Assembly (NCBI GenBank): GCA_021737645.1
Contig: JAIPDO010000035.1
Location: forward strand, 1-40,828
Direction: 5' to 3'
Length of the DNA: 40,828 bases
Source: Desulfarculaceae bacterium
GTDB lineage: Bacteria; Desulfobacterota; Desulfarculia; Desulfarculales; Desulfarculaceae
The stretch's first letter is position 1. Each line of letters opens with the position of its first letter. A program made the translations under genes and the position numbers. Shown in pieces: positions 32,918 through 40,828 of this stretch. Under the pieces are notes generated by a model that saw nothing but the letters and a program-made list of their open reading frames with translations, ran no database searches and was not told the DNA's origin.

Positions 32918-33765
32918 GCACAGAGTGCGGGTGGGCTATTTTTTATAAAAGCACCCACCTGTTCCATGGTGTCCACCAAGGCTCCCCGGTCCTTGCCTTC
33001 CAGGGCCGAGACCATGGAGCCCAGGCCCTGCAACAGGGTGTGGGCCGCGTCCAGGCCGCCGGGATTGTTCAGGGCCAGATCGGCGTAGAGCTCGGCGGGT
33101 TGCGCGCTTTGGTGGGCTAGGAGGCTTAGTAGTTCGCGGAACCAGGGGCCGGAGATGTCGCCGTCTTCTTCGGGGCTGTAGCCCATTTGCATCAGGCTCC
33201 AGCCAAAGGCGTAGAGCAGCAGATGCCTTAGGGTCTGCACCTGGGCCATGAGCTGGTCGTGGCGCTCCGGGGCCATGACCACCGGCCGGGCCCCCTGGTT
33301 ACGCAAAAAGCGTTTCAGCCAGGTAAGCCAGCGCCTGCCCCGGCCCTGGCTGAGAAACACCACTTGATCTTTGAGGGAGTCGGCGCCGGGGCCGAACAAG
33401 GGGTGGGCCCCCACCACCTCGCCCCGAGCGTGGGCCAGCATGCTGGCCAGGGGCAGTTGCTTGAGCGAGGAGATGTCCACCACCACGCCCTCGGGGTCGG
33501 TATGGGGGCCGATGGATTCCATCACCTCTTCCACCGCATCCACCGGCACCGCCAAAATGATTACCCGGCAGGCGGCCACCCACTGGGGGGTGGCTGGTTG
33601 GCTCCTCACGTCGGCGGTGAGCAAGCGGCCCACCTGGGGTTCCAGCAGGCGGCGCAGCCAGGCGCCCATGCGGCCCTGGGCCCCGATGATGCCTACGCTC
33701 AGCCCGGCGGCGGAACCGGAATCGATTGGCCTGATAAAGCCGCCAAAATCATCCTCCGAGTTCAT
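32914..33765 (-). CDS. tyrA: Prephenate dehydrogenase
   Basis: A 283-residue NAD(P)-dependent enzyme making 4-hydroxyphenylpyruvate for tyrosine. The Rossmann motif is VGIIGAQGRMGAWLRRLL, the substrate region VVDISSLKQLP and VGAHPLFGPGADSLKDQ, with MAPERHDQLMAQVQTLRHLLL in the helical domain. The active-site His pair (AHPLFGP and ERHD) is present. There is no fused chorismate mutase or ACT domain, so regulation is not obvious from the protein. It overlaps pheA by four bases (ATGA). Confidence 0.9.
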   Translation of the reverse strand: MNSEDDFGGFIRPIDSGSAAGLSVGIIGAQGRMGAWLRRLLEPQVGRLLTADVRSQPATPQWVAACRVIILAVPVDAVEEVMESIGPHTDPEGVVVDISSLKQLPLASMLAHARGEVVGAHPLFGPGADSLKDQVVFLSQGRGRRWLTWLKRFLRNQGARPVVMAPERHDQLMAQVQTLRHLLLYAFGWSLMQMGYSPEEDGDISGPWFRELLSLLAHQSAQPAELYADLALNNPGGLDAAHTLLQGLGSMVSALEGKDRGALVDTMEQVGAFIKNSPPALCA

Positions 33766-34883
33766 GATTGCATCTCCCCGACCGGAAACGAGCCCAGCAC
33801 CTTTAGACGCTCCACCTGGCTCTCCAGGGCGGCCAGGGCCTTGGCCACCTGCGGGTCCTCGCGGTGGCCGTGCAGGTCCACGAAGAAAGCGTATTCCCAG
33901 GGACGGTCCTTGGTGGGGCGGCTCTCGATACGGCTCAGGTTGACCCCCATCTCGGCCAACTCGCCCAGGGCCTGATACAGGGAGCCGGGACGGTGGGCGG
34001 TAAGGAACACCAGGGAGGTCTTGTCCTGACCGCAGGGGGGCACCTCCTGGTTGCCGATCACCAAAAAGCGGGTGGTGTTGTAGGTGTAGTCCTGAATGCC
34101 CTCGGAGAGCACCTTGAGGCCGTGATGCCGGGCCGCGGCCACGGCCCCGATGGCGGCCGACCCGGCTGTCTCGGCGGCCTGGCGGGCGGCGGCGGCGGTG
34201 CTGGTGGCCTCGGCCACCCTGGCCCGAGGCAGGTTACGGCTCAGCCACCCCCGGCACTGGGCCAGGGCTTGGGGATGCGAGTAGACCGTGGTGATGGCGT
34301 CCAGGTCCTCCTCGCGAGACATGAGCGCGTGGCTGATGGGGGTGTAGACCTCGCCGCAAACCTTGAGGCGGGTGGTCATGAACTGATCCAGGGAAGCGCC
34401 CACCGCGCCTTCGCCGGAGTTTTCCACCGGCACCAAGCCCACGTGACAACCGCCTCTCTCCACCTCGCGGAAAACCTCGGCGATGCCGCTCTGGGGGGTC
34501 AAGCTGCAAGAGGTTCCGAAGTGCTGCAATGCCGCCTGGTGGCTGTAGGTGAACTCAGGCCCCAGAAAAGCCACCTTGAGGGGCTGCTGCACCGAACGGC
34601 AGGCGGAGATGACCTCGCGGAAGATGTTGCACAAGTAGCGGTCCGGCAACGGGCCGTGGTTGCCCTTGGCCAGCTTATCCAACAGGTCGCACTCGCGCTC
34701 GGGCACGAACACCGGCAGCCCGGCGGCCTGCTTGAGGCGGCCGATGTCCAGGGCCAGGCGGGCTCGTTGGTTGAGCAGGGCCATCAATTCCCGGTCCGTC
34801 TGATCGATCTCGTCGCGCAGCGCTGCGATGGCGTCGCTGGCCGGGCTGGCTTGGGGCTCGGCGGGGCTGGGCATGGTAGTCAT
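33762..34883 (-). CDS. pheA: Bifunctional chorismate mutase / prephenate dehydratase (P-protein)
   Basis: A 373-residue enzyme converting chorismate to phenylpyruvate. Residues 17-100 are an AroQ-type chorismate mutase (ALRDEIDQTDRELMALLNQR, VPERECDLLDKL). Residues 103-285 are prephenate dehydratase with VAFLGPEFTYSHQAALQHFG, VPVENSGEGAVGASLD and the catalytic TRF in YNTTRFLVIG. Residues 290-365 are an ACT domain (RPGSLYQALGELAEMGVNLS, IESRP) that binds phenylalanine for feedback inhibition. AAGGA precedes the ATG. It lies 12 bases after aroF and overlaps tyrA. Confidence 0.95.
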   Translation of the reverse strand: MTTMPSPAEPQASPASDAIAALRDEIDQTDRELMALLNQRARLALDIGRLKQAAGLPVFVPERECDLLDKLAKGNHGPLPDRYLCNIFREVISACRSVQQPLKVAFLGPEFTYSHQAALQHFGTSCSLTPQSGIAEVFREVERGGCHVGLVPVENSGEGAVGASLDQFMTTRLKVCGEVYTPISHALMSREEDLDAITTVYSHPQALAQCRGWLSRNLPRARVAEATSTAAAARQAAETAGSAAIGAVAAARHHGLKVLSEGIQDYTYNTTRFLVIGNQEVPPCGQDKTSLVFLTAHRPGSLYQALGELAEMGVNLSRIESRPTKDRPWEYAFFVDLHGHREDPQVAKALAALESQVERLKVLGSFPVGEMQS

Positions 34884-34895
34884 GGCTGTATTCCT

Positions 34896-35798
34896 TTAGC
34901 AGGCCAGCCAGCCCTGGCGCAGGGCGGTCATGGCGTTGAGTTCTTCCATCATGGCTTTGAATTCCTTGGGGGCCAGGGACTGGTCCCCGTCGCACAGGGC
35001 CTTGTCCGGGGTGCAGTGCATCTCCACCATGATGCCGTCGGCGCCCACGGCCAAGGAAGCACGGGCCAGGGGTTTTACGTAACGGCGGTTGCCCACGGCG
35101 TGGCTGGGGTCCACCACCACCGGCAGGTGGGTCTTTTCCTTGAGCACGCACACCGCGCTCAGGTCCAGGGTGTTGCGGGTGGCGGTCTCGAAGGTGCGAA
35201 TGCCCCGCTCGCACAGGATCACCTGGTCGTTGCCCCCGGCCAGAATGTACTCGGCGGCCATGAGGAATTCCTTGATGGTGGTCATCAGGCCGCGCTTCAT
35301 GAGGATGGGCTTGCGAATCTCGCCCAGTTTGCGCAACAGGGAGAAGTTCTGCACGTTGCGCGCCCCCACCTGGATCACGTCGGCGTATGCGGCCACCAAC
35401 TCGATGTCGCTGGTGTCCATCACTTCGGTGACCACCGGCAGGCCGGTGAGCCGGCGCGCCTGGGCCAAAAGCTCTAGGCCTTCCTGGCCCAAGCCCTGAA
35501 AGCTGTAGGGAGAGGTGCGCGGCTTGTAGGCCCCGCCCCGGAGGATGGCCGCGCCGTAGCGCTGGGCCCAACGGGCAGTGCAGAGCATCTGCTCGGGGTT
35601 TTCCACCGAGCAGGGCCCGGCGATTACCGTAAAGCTGCCGCCGCCAACGGTTATCGGCCCGGCGTGAACCAGGGTGTCCTCGGATTTGGCCTCGCGGCTG
35701 ACCAGAAGCGCTTGGGGTTTGAGCTTTTGCGCCACCACCCCAACGGTCACCGCCTCGACCGCCGCTACCTTGCTTTCAATTTTACTTGCCAGTGCCAT
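34896..35798 (-). CDS. aroF: DAHP synthase, type I-beta, without the N-terminal regulatory domain
   Basis: A 300-residue enzyme condensing phosphoenolpyruvate and erythrose 4-phosphate, the first step of the aromatic pathway. Motifs are [60 protein letters not shown] and [11 protein letters not shown]. Relatives such as the Thermotoga enzyme carry about 65 extra N-terminal residues forming a ferredoxin-like domain that mediates Tyr/Phe inhibition; here homology starts near [17 protein letters not shown] after only about 30 unrelated residues, so that domain is missing. Start ATG 35798 follows GAGG at a rather long distance. A Phe/Tyr attenuator lies directly upstream. Confidence 0.93.
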   Translation of the reverse strand: MALASKIESKVAAVEAVTVGVVAQKLKPQALLVSREAKSEDTLVHAGPITVGGGSFTVIAGPCSVENPEQMLCTARWAQRYGAAILRGGAYKPRTSPYSFQGLGQEGLELLAQARRLTGLPVVTEVMDTSDIELVAAYADVIQVGARNVQNFSLLRKLGEIRKPILMKRGLMTTIKEFLMAAEYILAGGNDQVILCERGIRTFETATRNTLDLSAVCVLKEKTHLPVVVDPSHAVGNRRYVKPLARASLAVGADGIMVEMHCTPDKALCDGDQSLAPKEFKAMMEELNAMTALRQGWLAC

Positions 35799-35852
35799 CT
35801 TTATCGTTCCTCTTGTTGCCAGAGCCGACTTCCGGCCGCCCCGCCTGTACCA

Positions 35853-35897
35853 AACAAAAAAAGGCCATGGGCGACTTTTCAGTCTGCCCATGGCCTT
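35853..35897 (-). terminator. Phe/Tyr attenuator terminator of aroF
   Basis: AAGGCCATGGGC pairs perfectly over 12 bp with GCCCATGGCCTT, extended by GACT/AGTC with one bulge, and is followed by a TTTTTTTG run on the reverse strand. The 5' arm TGGGCAGAC (forward 35882-35890) can instead pair over 9 bp with GTCTGCCCA inside the leader peptide (forward 35943-35951). Confidence 0.88.
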
Positions 35898-35924
35898 GGT
35901 TGCTTGGTTTTGCCTAGTTAGGCG

Positions 35925-36017
35925 TTAACCCTCCCCAGCCCTTGGGCAGACGGCGGTAAAATAATAAAAATAAAAAAAGACGTCCCCGGAGCTAAATCGC
36001 CCCTGGCCGTCAATCAT
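35925..36017 (-). CDS. Phe/Tyr leader peptide of the aroF operon
   Basis: A 30-codon ORF beginning MIDGQGRFSSGD and containing VFFYFYYFTAVCP: seven consecutive Phe/Tyr codons (14-20: four Phe, three Tyr). The antiterminator segment GTCTGCCCA lies at codons 23-25, just past the run. GCGGA lies four bases before the ATG; a longer in-frame start (MTGRAE) is possible but would not change the control region. The stop is followed about 27 bases later by the terminator. Sensing of both amino acids fits the downstream aroF-pheA-tyrA genes. Confidence 0.85.
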   Translation of the reverse strand: MIDGQGRFSSGDVFFYFYYFTAVCPRAGEG

Positions 36018-36089
36018 TATTTCCGCTCTGCCCGTCATTTTTACTTTAGGTTCCTTGCCGGTCTCTTTGGACCGAGTTGGGTTGTGCCA

Positions 36090-36118
36090 AGTAAACGCCC
36101 CCGGGCCAGGCTTGTCAA
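36090..36118 (-). promoter_or_regulatory. Promoter of the aroF-pheA-tyrA-trp section
   Basis: On the reverse strand a perfect TTGACA (36118-36113), 17-base spacer and TTTACT (36095-36090). A start near 36083 places the leader ATG about 65 bases downstream. Confidence 0.65.
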
Positions 36119-36122
36119 GGGC

Positions 36123-36147
36123 AAAAAAACGCCGCCCCGCCAAGGGC
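36123..36147 (-). terminator. Weak terminator after aroQ
   Basis: A short stem GCCCT/GGGGC with loop TGGC, three bases, then a run of seven T on the reverse strand, directly after the aroQ stop. The stem is only five pairs, so it may be leaky. Confidence 0.35.
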
Positions 36148-36148
36148 C

Positions 36149-36589
36149 CTATTGTTCATCGCTTTGCAACATGGCGAACCAATGCAGGGCCAGGGCGTAG
36201 GAGCGCCAACCGAAACCGGCCACCGATCCCGCGCAGGCTCCGGAGAGGTACGAGAAGTGCCGAAACTCTTCCCGAGCGGCGGGCTGGCTTAGATGCACCT
36301 CCACCACCGGCACCCCGCAGCAGAGCACCGCATCGCGAATGGCTACGCTGGTATGGGTGTAGCCCCCGGCGTTGAGCGCCACCCCGTCGTACTCCGGAGC
36401 CGCCCCTTGCAGGATGTCCACCAACTCGCCCTCGTGGTTGGATTGGGCCAAGCCCAACTCCAGGCCCAGCACCTGAGCCAATTCTCCCATGCGCCGGTTG
36501 ATCTCATCCAGGGTCAGGCTGCCGTAGTGCTCGGACTCGCGGCGGCCCAGCATGTTCAGGTTGGGTCCGTTGAGCAGCAGAATCTTCAT
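36149..36589 (-). CDS. aroQ: 3-dehydroquinate dehydratase, type II
   Basis: A 146-residue type II dehydroquinase, the third shikimate-pathway step. LLNGPNLNMLGRRESEHYG carries the catalytic Arg and Tyr, then QSNHEGELVDILQ and LNAGGYTHTSVAIRDA. The catalytic His lies in VVEVHLSQPAAREEFRHFSYL. The usual Asn of the VHxSN motif is Gln here, a conservative change at a substrate-contacting position. AAGGAG precedes ATG 36589, which overlaps the aroC stop by four bases; the longer frame to 36682 is not homologous. Confidence 0.93.
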   Translation of the reverse strand: MKILLLNGPNLNMLGRRESEHYGSLTLDEINRRMGELAQVLGLELGLAQSNHEGELVDILQGAAPEYDGVALNAGGYTHTSVAIRDAVLCCGVPVVEVHLSQPAAREEFRHFSYLSGACAGSVAGFGWRSYALALHWFAMLQSDEQ

Positions 36590-37647
36590 GTCTCGCTCCT
36601 TGCCTGGGCCTTTTGCATGAGCCAGGCGTCGGCCAGCACCAGAGCGGCCATGGCCTCGGCCACCGGCGCGATTCGTCCGCATAGGCAGGGGTCGTGGCGG
36701 CCCGTGATGCTTATCTCCACCGCCTCGCCCGCCAGGTTTTGGGTGCGCTGGGTTTGGGAAATGGATGGAGTGGGTTTTATGGCCAGCCGCAACACCAGAG
36801 GCATGCCGTTGCTGATGCCGCCCAAAATGCCCCCGCTGTGATTAGACAGGAAGCCCTCCGCGTCCATCTGGTCATTGTTGGCCGAGCCCCTGCGGGCGGC
36901 CACGGCAAAGCCGTCGCCGATCTCCACCCCCTTGACCGCGCCGATGGAAAACATGGCCCCGCCCAGGCGGGCGTCCAGCTTGCCAAACACCGGATCGCCC
37001 AGTCCGGCGGGCGCTCCGGTTATCACCAGCTCCAGCGCCCCACCCACCGAATCTCCGGCGGCGCGTGCGGCCATGACCTCGGCCACCATGGCCTCGGCCT
37101 GGTTGGGATCGGCGGCGCGCAGGGGATGCTCGCGGGCAAAGGCAAGGTCGATGGCCTCAGCCTTCACCGGCCCCACCTGAATGGTGTAGGCCGCAAGCTC
37201 CACGCCCAGGGGCTCCAGCATGGCCCGGGCCACCGCCCCGGCGGCCACCCGGCCCACGGTCTCGCGCCCCGAGGAGCGCCCCCCGCCCGGCTGGGGCGGC
37301 AGGCCATACTTTTGCCAGAAGGTGTAGTCCGCATGGCCCGGGCGGAACTTGTCGGCCAGGGCCGAGTAGTCCTTGGAGCGGGCGTCGGTGTTGCGCACCA
37401 ACAAAGCGATGGGGCTGCCCAGGGTGCGGCCCTCGGCCACGCCGGAAAGTATCTCCACCTGGTCGGCCTCCTGGCGGGCTGAGGCCAGGGGCGTGGTGCC
37501 AGGGCGTCGGCGGTCCAACTCGGCCTGGATGGCCGCCCGTTCCAGGGTGATACCCGCCGGAGCGCCCTCCACCACCACGCCCACCGCTGGTCCGTGGGAC
37601 TCTCCAAAGGTGGCCACTTTGAGGATTTCGCCGCTGAAGCTGCTCAT
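36586..37647 (-). CDS. aroC: Chorismate synthase
   Basis: A 353-residue FMN-dependent lyase making chorismate from EPSP. Signatures are TFGESHGPAVGVVVEG, RRRPGTTPLASARQEADQV, HADYTFWQKYG, GGGRSSGRETVGRVAAGAVA, and NDQMDAEGFLSNHSGGILGG. Length and motifs are complete. It starts one base after the aroKB stop with GAGAGG upstream, and its stop overlaps the aroQ start. Needs reduced FMN, consistent with an anaerobe but not specific to one. Confidence 0.96.
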   Translation of the reverse strand: MSSFSGEILKVATFGESHGPAVGVVVEGAPAGITLERAAIQAELDRRRPGTTPLASARQEADQVEILSGVAEGRTLGSPIALLVRNTDARSKDYSALADKFRPGHADYTFWQKYGLPPQPGGGRSSGRETVGRVAAGAVARAMLEPLGVELAAYTIQVGPVKAEAIDLAFAREHPLRAADPNQAEAMVAEVMAARAAGDSVGGALELVITGAPAGLGDPVFGKLDARLGGAMFSIGAVKGVEIGDGFAVAARRGSANNDQMDAEGFLSNHSGGILGGISNGMPLVLRLAIKPTPSISQTQRTQNLAGEAVEISITGRHDPCLCGRIAPVAEAMAALVLADAWLMQKAQARSET

Positions 37648-37648
37648 C

Positions 37649-39208
37649 TTAAACCTCTCGGGCCAGGGCCAGGGCCGTGGCCAGCTCGGCGGGGGTCACA
37701 TCGTCCACCACCACCGGCTGACCCACTTCTTTGAGGAGCACGAAACGCACCTTACCCTTGATGTTCTTTTTATCGTCCAGCATGATCTCCCAGGCCTCGT
37801 CCGCCGGGGCCCAGGCCAGGTCAACGGGCAGCAGGGGCTTGACCGTGTGGTAAATCGATTCGGCCTGGTCCCGCGCCAGCAGCCCGCGCTGGGCGGACAG
37901 GGCGGCGGCCACCAGCATGCCCCCGGCCACGGACTGGCCGTGCCCCAGCCGATAGCGGTGCCACCCCTCCAGGGCGTGGCCATAGGTGTGGCCGAAATTC
38001 AGTATGGCCCTTCGCCCGCCCTCGCGGAAGTCCTGACCAACCACCCCGGCCTTGGCCCGCACCGAGCGGCGCACTACCTGGGCTAGGCCCAGCACCTCGC
38101 CCCCCAGCAAGAGGGCCATGTCCTCCTGGCAAAGTCGGGCCAACTCGGGATCGGCCACCAGGCCGGTCTTGTAGGCCTCGGCCAAACCCTCCACCCGCTG
38201 TGATTTGGGCAGGGTGGCCAGGGCCTGCAAGTCCAAGAGCACCATGCGCGGCTGGGTAAAGCAGCCCACCTGATTCTTGGCCGGACCCAGGTTCACCGCC
38301 GCCTTGCCGCCCACCGCCGCGTCCACGCAGCCCAGCAGGGTGGTGGAGGCCAGCAGGAAATCGATTCCCCGCTTGTAGGTGGCCGCGATAAAGGCCCCCA
38401 GATCGGTCATCACTCCCCCGCCCAGGGCCAGAAGCATGTCCCCACGCTCAATGCGCGCGGCCAGCATCTGCTTGTACACCCGCTCGGCGGTCTTTAGGCT
38501 CTTGCTGTTCTCGCCCGGCGGCAGGGTTATAAGCAGGTCGTCGCCCAGCACCGGGGGGTAGCGCCCGCCGTGCAGGCCGGCCACCTTGCGGTCGGTCACG
38601 AGCACCACCCGGCGGTCTTTGACTACCTCGCTAAGGGCGGCGGCCGCCTCCCAGGAGCTGTGCACCAGACACAGCTTACCTTCCAGCTCCAGGGGGAACT
38701 CATTCACTCCCAGCAACCCGGCGGCCACGGTCTGGGCCGCCTGCTCGGCGTCCAGGTGGTCCACCTCCACCCGGAGGTCGCAGTCGGCGTAGGCCTCTTG
38801 CCGGGCCTGGAACAGGCGCTCCACCGCGTCGGCGTCCTGCCACATGGGCCGGGTGGAGACCTCGTGAGGCCCCAAACGCATGCGGCAGGTATCCAAACAG
38901 GCATCCAGATGCACAATGCGCCCGCTTTGGTGCATTACCTCCCGGTTGGCCTGACTTATCGCCGCCCCGCCGCCGGTGTCCACCACCAAGCCTTTTTCAT
39001 TGGCCAGCTTGGCCAACTCCTCGTTTTCAAGCTGGCGGAAAGCCTCCTCGCCTTTTTGGGCAAAGACCTCGGGGATGGGCTTGCGCGCCCGGCGCACGAT
39101 ACGCTGGTCCAGGCTCACCAAACGGCGGCCCAGGGCTTGGGCCAAAAGGCGGCCCACGGTGCTCTTGCCCACGCCCATAAAGCCGGTGAGGTAGATGTTG
39201 CCGGTCAT
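37649..39208 (-). CDS. aroKB: Shikimate kinase / 3-dehydroquinate synthase fusion
   Basis: A 519-residue fusion. Residues 1-165 are shikimate kinase: Walker A GFMGVGKST, GGGAA substrate loop, lid Arg near STRPMW. The usual DxD at the shikimate site reads SLD, so the first Asp is Ser. Residues 170-519 are dehydroquinate synthase: LPPGENSKSLKT, GGGVMTDLGAFIAATYKRG, STTLLGCVDAAVGGKAAVNL, and metal ligands in GLAEAYKTG and NFGHTYGHALE. The two steps are not consecutive (fifth and second of the pathway), so fusion serves co-expression or stoichiometry more than channelling. ATG overlaps the aroE stop by four bases. Confidence 0.94.
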   Translation of the reverse strand: MTGNIYLTGFMGVGKSTVGRLLAQALGRRLVSLDQRIVRRARKPIPEVFAQKGEEAFRQLENEELAKLANEKGLVVDTGGGAAISQANREVMHQSGRIVHLDACLDTCRMRLGPHEVSTRPMWQDADAVERLFQARQEAYADCDLRVEVDHLDAEQAAQTVAAGLLGVNEFPLELEGKLCLVHSSWEAAAALSEVVKDRRVVLVTDRKVAGLHGGRYPPVLGDDLLITLPPGENSKSLKTAERVYKQMLAARIERGDMLLALGGGVMTDLGAFIAATYKRGIDFLLASTTLLGCVDAAVGGKAAVNLGPAKNQVGCFTQPRMVLLDLQALATLPKSQRVEGLAEAYKTGLVADPELARLCQEDMALLLGGEVLGLAQVVRRSVRAKAGVVGQDFREGGRRAILNFGHTYGHALEGWHRYRLGHGQSVAGGMLVAAALSAQRGLLARDQAESIYHTVKPLLPVDLAWAPADEAWEIMLDDKKNIKGKVRFVLLKEVGQPVVVDDVTPAELATALALAREV

Positions 39209-40023
39209 GCCTCGCCCTCCAGAGCGGCCAAGAAACGTGCGCCCGCCACCGGCCTACCAGTCCAGCGGGTGAAGCTCAGGGCCGCCTGATGGGCCAGCAT
39301 TACCAGGCCATCGCTAAAGCGGGCCCCCTGGCCCCGGGCGAGGTCAGCCCAAAAATTATCGCTACGTCCATAGTTGATGTCCATTACCTGCTCCAAGCGG
39401 GACGCGTCAATCGACTGCGCCCAGGCGGCCAGTTCCGGTGATTCCGTGGGGCTGGAAGCGGCCGCCGCATTGACCAGCAAGCGGGCGTCGCCCGCAGCCA
39501 GGGCGGCCTGGTCCATGCTAATGGCCTCGCCGCCCAGCTCGACGCACAGGGCCTGAGCCTGGGCGGGCCGCCGGGCGGCCACCCACAGGGGCGCAGCTCC
39601 CAGGCGGGCCAGGGCCAGCACCACCGAACGGGCCGCGCCGCCCGCGCCCACCACCAGGGCGGAATTCCCCTGGGCCACATAGCCGGTCTCGGTCAGGGCC
39701 TGGGCAAAGCCGGGGCAATCGGTGTTGCCGCCTTCCAGGCGCTCGCCCTTTACCACGATGGTGTTCACCGCGCCCAGAGTGGCGGCCTCCTCGTCCAGGC
39801 GGTCCAGGAAGGGCAGCACCGCCTGCTTGTGGGGCACGGTGACGTTGATGCCCGTGAAGCCGCGCTGGGCCAAGCTGCCTAAAAATCCACCCAACTCGTC
39901 GGCCTCCAGGGGGATGGCCTCGTAGCTTCCCTCCAGCCCCTCTTCCCGCAGCGCCGCGTTGTGCATGCGTGGCGACAAGGAGTGGATCACCCGTTGGTCG
40001 CCTATCACCGCCAGACGAATCAC
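39205..40023 (-). CDS. aroE: Shikimate dehydrogenase
   Basis: A 272-residue NADP-dependent enzyme reducing 3-dehydroshikimate. HSLSPRMHNAALRE is the substrate motif, GFTGINVTVPHKQAV holds the catalytic Lys, GAVNTIV and GGNTDCPGFAQAL follow, and VVGAGGAARSVVLAL is the nucleotide-binding loop. The start is GTG 40023, overlapping the aroA stop as GTGA; the ATG frame to 40227 runs through aroA and is not homologous before residue 69. Confidence 0.94.
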   Translation of the reverse strand: MIRLAVIGDQRVIHSLSPRMHNAALREEGLEGSYEAIPLEADELGGFLGSLAQRGFTGINVTVPHKQAVLPFLDRLDEEAATLGAVNTIVVKGERLEGGNTDCPGFAQALTETGYVAQGNSALVVGAGGAARSVVLALARLGAAPLWVAARRPAQAQALCVELGGEAISMDQAALAAGDARLLVNAAAASSPTESPELAAWAQSIDASRLEQVMDINYGRSDNFWADLARGQGARFSDGLVMLAHQAALSFTRWTGRPVAGARFLAALEGEA

Positions 40024-40828
40024 TGCCCCAGGCCCTCCAGGTCGCGGTAAAAGCCGGGATAGGATACCCCGGCGCAGGCCGCGTCCGCCACCTCCAGGGT
40101 TTGCCCGCACACCAGACCGGCCATGGCCAGGGTCATGGCTATGCGGTGATCGCCGTATGAATCGTAGCTTCCTTGGGGCTTCAGGGGCGTGGGCCCTTCG
40201 ATGAAAAGGTCGTCGCCCTCTTCCCACAGACGCGCGCCCAAGGCTCCCAACTGGGTGATGATGGCCGCGATGCGGTCCGACTCCTTGATGCGCAGCTCGT
40301 TTATGGAGCGCATCACCGTAACGCCCTCGGCCTGGGTGGCGGCCAGGGCCAGGATAGGCACCTCGTCCACCAGCAGGGGGATTTCCTCGGGCAACACCTC
40401 GGTGGCCGTCAGCCCCGGAGTATAGACGGCGCTGACCCGGCCCCAGGGCTCGGGATCTCTGCCCTCCTCGGTCACCTGTAGCTTGGCCCCCATGCGCTCA
40501 AGCACGGTGATGAGCCCCACCCGGCCCGGGTTGAGGCCCACCCCCAAGGTGGTCACCTCGCTGCCCGGTGTAATCAGTGCGCCGGTCAGCATAAAAGCGG
40601 CGGCGGACACGTCGCCCGGCACCCTGAGGGTATCCGGCAGGCGAATGGCTGATGGCCGCACCCGCCAGCCTCCCTGGGACGGGGCGATGTCCGCGCCCAT
40701 GGCCTTAAGCAGGCGCTCGGTGTGGTCCCTGCTCAGATGGGGCTCCACCACTACGGTTTCACCCGAGGCCTGCAACCCAGCCAGCAGCAGGGCGCTCTTT
40801 AGCTGGGCGCTGGCCACTGCCAATTCGT
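40020..40828 (-). CDS. aroA: EPSP synthase (3-phosphoshikimate 1-carboxyvinyltransferase), 5' end outside the window
   Basis: The C-terminal 269 residues or so of an AroA, running off the right edge. Visible motifs are VASAQLKSALLLAGL, VPGDVSAAAFMLTGAL, NELRIKESDRIAAI and YGDHRIAMTLAMAGL. The pattern VASAQ-x-KSA and RIKESDR resembles class II EPSP synthases, which often tolerate glyphosate; this is inference. The enzyme joins PEP to shikimate 3-phosphate. The frame continues upstream of an internal TTG, so no start is visible. Its stop overlaps aroE. Confidence 0.94.
   Translation of the reverse strand, partial: ELAVASAQLKSALLLAGLQASGETVVVEPHLSRDHTERLLKAMGADIAPSQGGWRVRPSAIRLPDTLRVPGDVSAAAFMLTGALITPGSEVTTLGVGLNPGRVGLITVLERMGAKLQVTEEGRDPEPWGRVSAVYTPGLTATEVLPEEIPLLVDEVPILALAATQAEGVTVMRSINELRIKESDRIAAIITQLGALGARLWEEGDDLFIEGPTPLKPQGSYDSYGDHRIAMTLAMAGLVCGQTLEVADAACAGVSYPGFYRDLEGLGQ

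Noticed and set aside
33864..35477. 537-codon forward open frame opposite pheA and aroF
   Set aside because: It is antisense to two clear enzymes, has a His/Gly/Gln/Leu-rich artefact composition, and has no ribosome site or family motif. High GC with biased third positions produces such frames.

Overview
The window is GC-rich, densely packed, chromosomal bacterial DNA. Several features point to an anaerobic deltaproteobacterium (Desulfobacterota; a Desulfarculales-like sulfate reducer is my best guess): heterodisulfide-reductase and Qmo-type flavoproteins, TusA/DsrE sulfur carriers, a NikKMLQO nickel ECF transporter, a DHH-CBS-nucleotidyltransferase fusion, and a sigma-54 regulator with a cysteine-rich PAS domain. 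This assignment is inferred from gene content, not from a marker gene. I see no insertion sequence, prophage, CRISPR array or rRNA.

Layout. Positions 1-8570 hold a truncated reverse-strand gene, then a forward housekeeping run: pepP-xerD-(DHH/CBS/CCA fusion)-M50 protease-scpA-scpB-rluB-tRNA-Val(CAC), closed by a bidirectional terminator. Positions 8605-15390 (reverse) are a nine-gene set: two TusA-like proteins, an MvhD-like protein, a QmoA-like flavoprotein, a full HdrA, a small putative winged-helix protein, a DsrE-family protein, an HdrC/HdrB-type iron-sulfur protein and a DUF1638 protein. A near-consensus sigma-54 promoter lies in front of it, and a divergent sigma-54 enhancer-binding regulator is at 15582-16982. 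Positions 17106-19590 carry a CPBP membrane protein, a small lipoprotein and an LbtU-like porin. Positions 19701-23155 (reverse) are nikKMLQO behind a putative terminator-bearing structured leader, divergent from a LarA-like gene of the nickel-pincer enzyme family. An iron-type alcohol dehydrogenase and a membrane diguanylate cyclase follow.

Positions 28091-40828 (reverse) are an aromatic amino-acid supercluster: aroA-aroE-aroKB-aroC-aroQ // aroF-pheA-tyrA // trpD-trpC-trpF-trpB-trpA. Both internal boundaries carry classical ribosome-mediated attenuators that gene finding by length misses. Before aroF is a 30-residue leader peptide with a Phe/Tyr run, an intrinsic terminator and a complementary antiterminator segment. 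Before trpD are two consecutive Trp-rich leader peptides (4 and 3 Trp codons), each with its own terminator and antiterminator. trpE and trpG are absent from the window. The DAHP synthase lacks the N-terminal ferredoxin-like domain used for allostery in some relatives, so attenuation may carry much of the feedback control.

The two most interesting systems are the sigma-54-controlled TusA/DsrE/Hdr cluster, probably a cytoplasmic sulfur-carrier or disulfide redox complex, and the nested Phe/Tyr then tandem-Trp attenuation of the aromatic cluster.
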